DNA of 13,680 bases from an uncultured Ruminococcus sp. (GTDB lineage: Bacteria > Bacillota > Clostridia > Oscillospirales > CAG-272), in the NCBI GenBank assembly GCA_902796505.1, contig CADBPA010000009.1, forward strand, positions 1 to 13,680. Direction: 5' to 3'. The notes under the pieces are model-generated. The model was not told where the DNA came from. It saw only the letters and a program-made list of their open reading frames with translations, and searched no databases. Below are positions 8,818 through 13,680 of the stretch, in pieces. Each line of letters opens with the position of its first letter. Positions within the stretch are counted from its first letter, which is position 1. The position numbers and the translations under genes are program-made.

Positions 8818-10702
8818 AGTTTACGTTCCGATCCTGAAGGATATGCGCAGCGATCTTTTCGGGAGAAATGCCCTGAAGATCGTCGAGGTCCGAGATCTCC
8901 TCCGGTGCAAGAAAAGGCGACGCGAGCGCGAGAATCTCAAAGCGCGAGGCAAAGCCGGGATCGACGCGCAGAAGGCGGTCGAGCAGGAGCATTCCCGCGC
9001 CGCCCTCCCGAACCCCTTCCTCGACGAAGAGGATCTTTTTCGCACCCGAAAGATACGGAAGGAGGACGTCCGCCGTCGCTTCATAAGGCGCGAGCGCGCC
9101 GAGCAGAACCGTGCCGCAGTCTGCCCCCTGCCCGTTCAGGATCGCTTCGGCGCCGAAGATACGCGAGACGTTTGCGCCGTAGCCGATCAGGATCGCCTCT
9201 TTTGCCTCCCCGGGGCGGATATCCGCGCGCAGGACCGTAACGCCGTCTCTGCGTTCGGGCGTCAGAGAGCGCGCGCGGAGGTCTTCCCCGGCGTTCGGAT
9301 AGCGGACGGCGATCGGGTGATCGTACGCGGCGGCAAAGCGGATCGCGGCGCGAAGGTCCTCCGCGGTGATCGGAGAGAGAATGCGGACGCCGGGAATGCC
9401 GGAGAGAAAGGCGACGTCGAAGATTCCGTGATGCGTCGCGCCGTCCCGCGGCGCAAGCCCCGCGCGGTCGATCAGGATGCGGACCGGGAGATCCTGCAAA
9501 GCGATATCGTGAAGGATCTGGTCGTATCCGCGCTGCAAAAAGGTCGAATAGATCGCCGCAAAGGGTTTCTTACCGCTTGCGGCAAGCCCGGCGGCAAAGG
9601 TCAGCGCGTGCGGCTCGGCGATGCCGACGTCGTAATAGCGCTCTGGGAAGGCCTTCTCAAATTCCGAAAGCCCGGTCCCCTCCCCCATCGCGGCGGTGAT
9701 CGCGATCACCGACGGGTCGGTCTTTCCGAGAGCGACGAGTTCCTCCGCCATCACGGCGTGGAAGGGCGGCCGGGAAGGTTTTTCGTCTTCGGGCGGTATG
9801 TTGTGATAGGCGGACGGATCCTTTTCGGCGGGCGGATAGCCCTTCCCCTTCACCGTAAAGGCGTGGATCAGCACCGGCTTTTCGAGGCGCTTCGCCTGGA
9901 TCAGGGCGCGCTCGATCGCCGCAAAATCGTTGCCGTCCACCGGGCCGATATAGTAAAGCCCGAGCTGCTCAAAGTAGTTTTCGGTATAGAGAATATTTTT
10001 GAGGCCGCCCTTGACGAAGGACAGAAACCGAGTCATCGGTTTCCCGAGCAGGGGGAGCTTTGCGAGGAAGGATTTCGTGTTCTTTTTCCAGCAGAGATAC
10101 CCCTTCGAGATCCGCACGCGGGCGAGGTAGGAAGAAAATCTGCCGCGTGTGCGCGAGATCGACATCCGGTTTTCGTTCAGGATGATCACGAGCCGGTCGT
10201 CCGCGCGGATATTGTTCAGCGCCTCATGCACCATGCCGCCGCTGAACGCGCCGTCGCCCATCACGACGACGGTATAGGCTTCCCTGCCGTCCATGCGGTC
10301 GGCTTCGGCAAAACCGAGCCCCGCCGAGAGCGCGGTCGAGGAATGGCCGGCTCCGAAGGGATCGTGGGGGGATTCTTTGCGCGAGGTGAAGCCCGAAAGC
10401 CCGCCCGGCGTCCGCAGCGTTTCCATCCGATCCGCCCGCCCGGTCAGCATCTTATGGACGTAGCTCTGATGGCCGACGTCGAAGAGGATATGATCGGCAG
10501 GCGAGGAGAACACGCGGTGGATCGCGACGGTCAGCTCGGTCACGCCGAGGTTGGAGGCGAGATGCCCCCCGGTGCGCGACACCTGCCGGATCAGCTCGGC
10601 GCGAATCTGCGCGCAAAGCTCCGGGATCTGTTTTTTCGGAATGGCTTTCAGCGCGTCGGGCGAGCCGACCGCCTCGCGGAAAAGATCATTCTGTTTTTCC
10701 AA
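8795..10702 (-). CDS. dxs: 1-deoxy-D-xylulose-5-phosphate synthase, divergent (possible second copy)
   Basis: DXS joins pyruvate and glyceraldehyde 3-phosphate to make DXP, the entry to the MEP isoprenoid pathway and to thiamin and pyridoxal synthesis. The 635-residue length fits. Seen: TGGHLASNLGVTELTVAIH (44-62, His47), DVGHQSYVHKMLTGR (75-89), GAGHSSTALSAGLG (117-130), the thiamin-diphosphate motif MGDGAFSGGMVHEALN (148-163) through LNENRMSIS (175-183), DVGIAEPHALTFAAGL (358-373, catalytic Glu363), and IDRAGLAPRDGATHHGIFD (411-429). Departures from the usual sequence: GPVDGH is GPVDGN (Asn258), AEQHA is AEPHA (Pro364) and YHG is YHN. The start codon is TTG, with AAGGAGG 6 nt upstream. It overlaps the regulator gene by 17 bp and the GH36 gene by 23 bp, not the usual xseAB-ispA neighbours. 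It may be a specialised paralogue or a related transketolase-like enzyme. Confidence 0.88.
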   Translation of the reverse strand: MEKQNDLFREAVGSPDALKAIPKKQIPELCAQIRAELIRQVSRTGGHLASNLGVTELTVAIHRVFSSPADHILFDVGHQSYVHKMLTGRADRMETLRTPGGLSGFTSRKESPHDPFGAGHSSTALSAGLGFAEADRMDGREAYTVVVMGDGAFSGGMVHEALNNIRADDRLVIILNENRMSISRTRGRFSSYLARVRISKGYLCWKKNTKSFLAKLPLLGKPMTRFLSFVKGGLKNILYTENYFEQLGLYYIGPVDGNDFAAIERALIQAKRLEKPVLIHAFTVKGKGYPPAEKDPSAYHNIPPEDEKPSRPPFHAVMAEELVALGKTDPSVIAITAAMGEGTGLSEFEKAFPERYYDVGIAEPHALTFAAGLAASGKKPFAAIYSTFLQRGYDQILHDIALQDLPVRILIDRAGLAPRDGATHHGIFDVAFLSGIPGVRILSPITAEDLRAAIRFAAAYDHPIAVRYPNAGEDLRARSLTPERRDGVTVLRADIRPGEAKEAILIGYGANVSRIFGAEAILNGQGADCGTVLLGALAPYEATADVLLPYLSGAKKILFVEEGVREGGAGMLLLDRLLRVDPGFASRFEILALASPFLAPEEISDLDDLQGISPEKIAAHILQDRNVNYENDNRI

Positions 10703-11561
10703 GCCGCGCCTCCTTTCCCTCTCGCAGGACAGCGTCGTCCTCCCCTTCGGCCGGGCGCATCGCGGCGGTCGGCGGCTCGCCGAGGATCTTCACGTATGCC
10801 CGGTAGAAAGCGGAATAGTCCCCGAAGCCCACGCGATAGGCGGCGCCGGAGGCGGATTCTCCCGATTCGATGAGTTGTTTTGCGTACATCACGCGCTTTT
10901 GATTGATATAACTGTGCACCGACGTGCCGCTGTATTTCTTGAAGGTGCGGCAAAGGTAGTACTTGCTGACGAAGAAACGGCGGGCAAGGCGGTCGAGCGA
11001 GACGTCGGTATCGAGATAGTCGTTGATGTATTTGATGACGCGCGCGCCGAGTTCCATTTCATTGTGCAGGATCTTCCGGCTCGACGAGAGCGAGAGGAAC
11101 AGGAGCAGTTCCGAGAGAAGCAGGCGCAGATAGATCGCCTTATCCTCCTCCGGCATCGACGCCGCCGCCTCAAAGCGGTCGTAGACCGATAGCGCGCCCT
11201 GCGGAAACAGATCCGGCGGATAGAAGCATCCGCTTCCCCCGGCGTCGGTCAGAAACGGAGAGAGCAGCGAGGCGACGTCCTCGGACAGCGAGTGGAGCGA
11301 AAACTGAATGACGTACCGCTCGTATTCCCCGTCGCACCCGATCTCCACGCAATGGTATTCAAAAGGACGGATCAGCACGAGCGTTCTCGGCAGGAGCGGA
11401 AACTCGGTTCCCTCCACAAGATACCTGCCGTGCCCCTGCGCCACGTAGAGCAGTTCATAGGTATCATGGCAATGGCGGATATTCAGATCCGCCGAGCGGA
11501 CCGGATCGTATTTATAGGAAAATGAGATCCCGCCGGCTTCGATCTTCGTGCAGCTGCTCAT
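10686..11561 (-). CDS. AraC/XylS-family transcriptional regulator with N-terminal cupin domain
   Basis: This is a 291-residue regulator of the usual sugar-responsive layout. The N-terminal cupin sensor domain has HCHDTYELLYVAQGHGRYLVE (30-50) and LIRPFEYHCVEIG (63-75). The C-terminal AraC DNA-binding domain has a first helix-turn-helix at about 187-208 (SLDRLARRFFVSKYYLCRTF) and a second at about 235-257 (SGAAYRVGFGDYSAFYRAYVK). I chose ATG 11561 rather than an in-frame ATG at 11600, because AGGAGG (11574-11569) sits at the right distance before 11561 and nothing comparable precedes 11600. The last residues after the HTH are charged and overlap dxs. It is transcribed away from the TIM-barrel isomerase genes, so it likely regulates them and probably its own operon. 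The ligand is unknown; a sugar or glycoside is the natural guess. Confidence 0.92.
   Translation of the reverse strand: MSSCTKIEAGGISFSYKYDPVRSADLNIRHCHDTYELLYVAQGHGRYLVEGTEFPLLPRTLVLIRPFEYHCVEIGCDGEYERYVIQFSLHSLSEDVASLLSPFLTDAGGSGCFYPPDLFPQGALSVYDRFEAAASMPEEDKAIYLRLLLSELLLFLSLSSSRKILHNEMELGARVIKYINDYLDTDVSLDRLARRFFVSKYYLCRTFKKYSGTSVHSYINQKRVMYAKQLIESGESASGAAYRVGFGDYSAFYRAYVKILGEPPTAAMRPAEGEDDAVLREGKEARLGKTE
10700..10715 (-). promoter_or_regulatory. Ribosome binding site and TTG start of dxs
   Basis: On the minus strand AAGGAGG (10715-10709) lies 6 nt before TTG (10702-10700). No ATG or GTG in that frame fits both the spacing and the expected DXS N-terminus. The site lies inside the last codons of the AraC-family gene, whose TGA is at 10688-10686, so the two are probably translationally coupled. 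Confidence 0.8.
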
Positions 11562-11576
11562 CAGACGTCCTCCTTT
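11562..11576 (-). promoter_or_regulatory. Ribosome binding site of the AraC-family gene
   Basis: AAAGGAGGACGTCTG directly precedes the ATG at 11561 on the minus strand, with AGGAGG at 11574-11569. It decides the start of the regulator in favour of 11561 over the in-frame ATG 13 codons upstream. Confidence 0.85.
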
Positions 11577-11611
11577 GTGCGAATTTCCGGAAAAAGGCAT
11601 ATTACCTCATA

Positions 11612-11630
11612 ATAATACATTTTGTATTAT
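11612..11630. repeat. Perfect inverted repeat over the regulator's -10 (candidate operator)
   Basis: ATAATACA (11612-11619) and TGTATTAT (11623-11630) are perfect inverted copies around TTT. The right arm overlaps the -10 of the minus-strand promoter, and the left arm covers its likely start site. A protein bound here would block the promoter, so autoregulation is plausible. The spacer is AT-rich, so some symmetry is expected by chance. Confidence 0.5.
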
Positions 11631-11654
11631 AACACATCCGGTCAATTTTTGCAA
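11626..11654 (-). promoter_or_regulatory. SigmaA-type promoter of the regulator-dxs-GH36-miaB-mutSL operon
   Basis: On the minus strand TTGCAA (11654-11649) and a perfect TATAAT (11631-11626) are separated by 17 bp. TG one base before the -10 makes it an extended -10. Transcription would start near 11619-11620, leaving a leader of about 58 nt before the regulator's ATG. It is the only clear promoter seen for the minus-strand genes, though internal promoters cannot be excluded by eye. Confidence 0.75.
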
Positions 11655-11750
11655 TAGTTTTTGCAAGACCGACAATATTTTTTTTGAAGATTTTATTGAA
11701 ATTGCGCGCACGATATGCTAAAATAAGATCGTAATACTATTTTTTTGCAA
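11646..11750 (+). repeat. Three copies of TTTTTGCAA in the divergent spacer (candidate regulator sites)
   Basis: Exact copies lie at 11646-11654, 11658-11666 and 11742-11750. The first two are 12 bp apart and overlap the -35 of the minus-strand promoter. The third is 84 bp further on, between the plus-strand start site and its ribosome site; 84 bp is close to eight turns of DNA. The pair 11649-11666 also reads as TTGCAA-N6-TTGCAA, and the third lies in the palindrome TTTTGCAAAA. This suits an operator set serving both promoters, perhaps by looping. Binding by the adjacent AraC-family protein is inference. Confidence 0.45.
11696..11724 (+). promoter_or_regulatory. SigmaA-type promoter of the isomerase/oxidoreductase operon
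   Basis: TTGAAA (11696-11701) and TAAAAT (11719-11724) are separated by 17 bp, with TG at 11716-11717 giving an extended -10. Transcription would start near 11731. It is followed by AAGGAG at 11751-11756, 10 nt before the ATG at 11767. The third TTTTTGCAA copy lies just downstream of the start site, where a bound regulator could repress. Confidence 0.75.
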
Positions 11751-11766
11751 AAGGAGATCCCCGAAA

Positions 11767-12525
11767 ATGAAACTCGGCGCACAATTCTACACGCTCCGCG
11801 AAAGGAATAAAACCCCGGAAGGACTTCGCGAATCCTTCAAGGCGATGCACGAGATCGGCTACGACGTCGCCCAGATGTCCGCCATCTGTCAGATCGCCCC
11901 GGAAGCGCTGCGCGATCTCTCCGAAGAGTTCTCTCTTCCCATCACCTGCACGCATTCCCCCTACGACCGTATCGTGAACGATACCGACGCGCTGATCCGC
12001 GAGCACAAGATCTACGGCTGCGAGGTCATCGGCCTCGGCTCGATGCCCGGCAATTACAGAGGATCGGTCGAAGCGGTAAACGCTTTCCTCAAAGAGATCG
12101 AAGAGCCGGTCAAAAAGATCGCCGACGCCGGCCTTCGCTTCGCCTATCATAACCACGCCTTCGAGTTCGATCCGATCGGCGGCACCTGCATCTACGATCT
12201 TCTGATCGAGAAGGCGCCGGCGCTCAACTTCATTCTCGATACCTATTGGCTCCACTACGCCGGGCAGGACAATCTCGCTTACATCCGCCGCCTCGGCGGT
12301 GAGGGACGCCTCACGAACATTCATTTCAAGGATATGAAAACCGAGCCGAAAGGTGCGATCTGCCCCTGCGGCGAAGGCGTTCTCGATTTTGCGACCATCA
12401 AGGCGCAATGCGAAAAGAGCGGCGTTCTCTACGCGCTCGTCGAGCAGGACAACGCGCCCGAACTCGGCGACGAATACGCGCAGATGAAGGTCAGCTACGA
12501 CCATCTGAAACCGCTGTTCCGGTAA
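11767..12525 (+). CDS. Sugar phosphate isomerase/epimerase, TIM-barrel (AP_endonuc_2 / IolE-like)
   Basis: This 252-residue protein belongs to the xylose-isomerase-like TIM-barrel family, cytosolic metal-dependent enzymes that epimerise, isomerise or dehydrate sugars, keto-sugars and inositols. Seen: the typical opening MKLGAQFYTLRE (1-12), YHNHAFEF (127-134), ILDTYWLHYAG (156-166, Asp158), NIHFKDMK (184-191, His186) and LVEQDNAP (224-231, Glu226). The His/Glu of YHNHAFEF together with Asp158, His186 and Glu226 form the expected metal site. There is no signal peptide. The start has AAGGAG 10 nt upstream and a good promoter before it. The next gene begins 9 bp after its stop and is a second member of the same superfamily joined to a dehydrogenase domain, so they should act in one pathway. 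The substrate cannot be told; YcjR-type keto-glycoside epimerase or IolE-type roles are possible. Confidence 0.85.
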   Translation: MKLGAQFYTLRERNKTPEGLRESFKAMHEIGYDVAQMSAICQIAPEALRDLSEEFSLPITCTHSPYDRIVNDTDALIREHKIYGCEVIGLGSMPGNYRGSVEAVNAFLKEIEEPVKKIADAGLRFAYHNHAFEFDPIGGTCIYDLLIEKAPALNFILDTYWLHYAGQDNLAYIRRLGGEGRLTNIHFKDMKTEPKGAICPCGEGVLDFATIKAQCEKSGVLYALVEQDNAPELGDEYAQMKVSYDHLKPLFR

Positions 12526-12534
12526 GGAGACGAT

Positions 12535-13680
12535 ATGGCAAAATTTATATTATCGGCGTTTGCGGACGAGGCGGGCGTAACGCTTGCCGAGCAGATCGCC
12601 GCGATGAAAGCAAATCATATCCGCTATTTTGAGCCGCGCAACATCGACGGCAAAGGCATTCTCGATCTGAGCGAGGAGGAGCTTCTTCACGTCAGGGAGG
12701 AGCTCGACCGCGCCGGCATCCGCACGGGATCTCTCGGCTCTCCCATCGGAAAGTATCCGATCGAGGAGGATTTCGACAGCTATCTGTCCGGCGCGTTCGC
12801 CAAAGCGATCCGCGCGGCGAAGATCCTCGGTACCGACAAGATCCGGATGTTCTCCTTCTTCGTCAAGCCCGAAGAGCTGGATCTATGGCGCGGCGAGGTC
12901 CTGCGCCGGCTGAAAGAAATGGTCCGGGTGGCGTCGGAGAACGGGATCACCCTCTGCCACGAAAACGAGGCGCGCATCTACGGCGAGATGCCCGAACGGG
13001 TGGAGGATCTGATGAAAAACGTTCCCGGCCTCGGCGGCATCTGCGATCCGGCGAACTACCGCATGGCGGACGCCGATCCGGTCAGGGGACTCGAAGTCAC
13101 CCTTCCGAACTTCCGCTATATGCATATCAAAGACGCGGTGTACAAAACGAAGGCGCTCCTCCCTGCCGGAGAGGGCGAAGGGCGGATCGCGGAGCTGCTG
13201 AACACCGTCAACGAAAAGATCGACGGCGAGGTCATGCTGACGGTCGAGCCGCATCTTTTCGCCTTCCTGGCCTACAAGAGCATCGACGACCGCGAGATGC
13301 ATCACGCGCATCATTTTGAAAACAACCGTGAGGCGTTCGATTACGCCGTGGCGGCGCTGAAAAAACTGCTCCGGGAAAACGGATACTCCGAAGATGAGAA
13401 AGGATATTTTACGAAAATGGGCGAACTCAAGAAAGTCAGATTCGGCATCGTGGGATGCGGAAATATGGGTACCGGGCACGCGAAGAACCTTGCCGCAGGC
13501 AAGATCAAAAACGGCGTTCTCGCGGCGCTCTGCGACAACAATCCGAAAAAACTTCAGGCGATGAAAGACCTTTACGGCGACAGCGTTCTCTATTTTGACG
13601 ACGCCGAGACGATGTTCAAGTCCGGCGCGGTGGACGTCGTTCAGATCTGCACGCCGCATTACATCCATCCGGATCTCGCC
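12535..13680 (+). CDS. TIM-barrel sugar isomerase fused in frame to a Gfo/Idh/MocA oxidoreductase (cut by window edge)
   Basis: The frame from ATG 12535 (AAGGAG at 12524-12529, overlapping the previous stop) stays open for 382 codons to the window end. Residues 1-294 form a second AP_endonuc_2 TIM barrel, quite different from its neighbour: FILSAFADEAG (4-14), LGSPIGKYPI, RMFSFF, CHENEARIYGE (141-151, Glu143), CDPANY (170-175, Asp171), MHIKDA (196-201, His197) and TVEPHLF (236-242, Glu238) give a metal site. From residue 295 a Gfo/Idh/MocA dehydrogenase begins: VRFGIVGCGNMGTGHAKNL with GxGxxG (307-312), ALCDNN, and VVQICTPHYIHPDLA (368-382) of the NAD(P)-binding fold. No stop separates them. 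ATG 13417 starts the second domain, with a weak AAAGGA 12 nt upstream, so independent initiation there is possible. Combining isomerase and dehydrogenase suits oxidation-reduction chemistry on a sugar or glycoside. Confidence 0.82.
   Translation, partial: MAKFILSAFADEAGVTLAEQIAAMKANHIRYFEPRNIDGKGILDLSEEELLHVREELDRAGIRTGSLGSPIGKYPIEEDFDSYLSGAFAKAIRAAKILGTDKIRMFSFFVKPEELDLWRGEVLRRLKEMVRVASENGITLCHENEARIYGEMPERVEDLMKNVPGLGGICDPANYRMADADPVRGLEVTLPNFRYMHIKDAVYKTKALLPAGEGEGRIAELLNTVNEKIDGEVMLTVEPHLFAFLAYKSIDDREMHHAHHFENNREAFDYAVAALKKLLRENGYSEDEKGYFTKMGELKKVRFGIVGCGNMGTGHAKNLAAGKIKNGVLAALCDNNPKKLQAMKDLYGDSVLYFDDAETMFKSGAVDVVQICTPHYIHPDLA
13399..13419 (+). other. Domain junction with a possible internal start of the oxidoreductase
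   Basis: AAAGGA (13399-13404) lies 12 nt before ATG 13417, which is in frame with the upstream TIM-barrel domain. The isomerase part appears complete by about residue 290, and the dehydrogenase consensus starts a few residues after this Met. In relatives the two are expected as separate genes, so this point could be an old stop/start boundary lost by substitution, or a site of extra internal initiation. Confidence 0.4.

Noticed and set aside
8771..10873. A 700-codon open frame on the plus strand opposite dxs
   Set aside because: It is exactly antisense to dxs and the end of the regulator gene. Its translation is Arg/Gly/Asp-rich with no recognisable domain, and GC-rich codon bias creates such open antisense frames.
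11562..11600. Earlier start of the AraC-family gene at ATG 11600
   Set aside because: It has no ribosome site, while AGGAGG is correctly placed before ATG 11561. The extra 13 residues are encoded across that ribosome site.
11600..11700. Possible intrinsic terminator or riboswitch in the AT-rich spacer
   Set aside because: The T-runs are not preceded by a GC-rich hairpin. The only good stem has 8 AT-rich base pairs and sits on a promoter. No conserved riboswitch core was recognised.
12883..13668. A 261-codon open frame on the minus strand opposite the TIM-barrel/oxidoreductase gene
   Set aside because: The plus-strand frame has conserved metal-site and NAD-binding motifs throughout; the antisense frame has none.
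1..13680. tRNA or rRNA genes, insertion sequences, CRISPR arrays, toxin-antitoxin pairs or other defence genes
   Set aside because: None was seen on either strand. Nearly every base is in a recognisable metabolic, repair or regulatory gene.

Overview
The window looks like chromosomal DNA from a fairly GC-rich member of the Firmicutes, probably a Clostridia-type gut or rumen lineage. Three things support this. The gene order miaB - ymcA(ricA)-like - mutS - mutL matches, as I recall it, the Bacillus subtilis order miaB-ymcA-cotE-mutS-mutL without cotE. The YmcA/YlbF family is typical of Firmicutes. The AGGAGG-type ribosome binding sites and sigmaA-type promoters fit too. I cannot name a genus. 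Coding density is very high. The only real non-coding stretch is about 205 bp (11562-11766), and it is AT-rich against a GC-rich background.

Layout. From 11561 down to position 1, eight genes are read on the minus strand with overlaps or gaps of at most 42 bp, so they are probably one transcription unit: an AraC-family regulator, a divergent 1-deoxyxylulose-5-phosphate synthase (dxs) with a TTG start, a cytosolic GH36/raffinose-synthase-like glycosidase, miaB, a YmcA/YlbF-family protein with a C-terminal cysteine cluster, mutS, mutL, and the start of tgt (cut by the window edge). The first three genes are joined by overlaps (17 and 23 bp) and read like a carbohydrate or regulatory module placed in front of a conserved tRNA-modification/mismatch-repair block.

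From 11767 rightwards, the plus strand carries a divergent operon of sugar-metabolism genes. It begins with a TIM-barrel sugar isomerase/epimerase (AP_endonuc_2 fold), followed 9 bp later by a second TIM-barrel protein whose reading frame continues without a stop into a Gfo/Idh/MocA NAD(P)-dependent oxidoreductase domain and runs off the window.

The divergent spacer holds two good sigmaA promoters facing apart, both with an extended -10 TG. It also holds an 8-bp perfect inverted repeat over the regulator's own -10, and three copies of TTTTTGCAA. The simplest reading is that the AraC-family protein controls both directions in response to a sugar or glycoside. TIM-barrel isomerases next to Gfo/Idh/MocA dehydrogenases are known from inositol, 3-keto-glycoside and C-glycoside pathways; the substrate here cannot be read from sequence. 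The most unusual points are the apparent isomerase-dehydrogenase fusion, the DXS with changes at normally conserved positions, and the coupling of this module to mutSL. No RNA genes, insertion sequences, CRISPR arrays or convincing terminators were seen.
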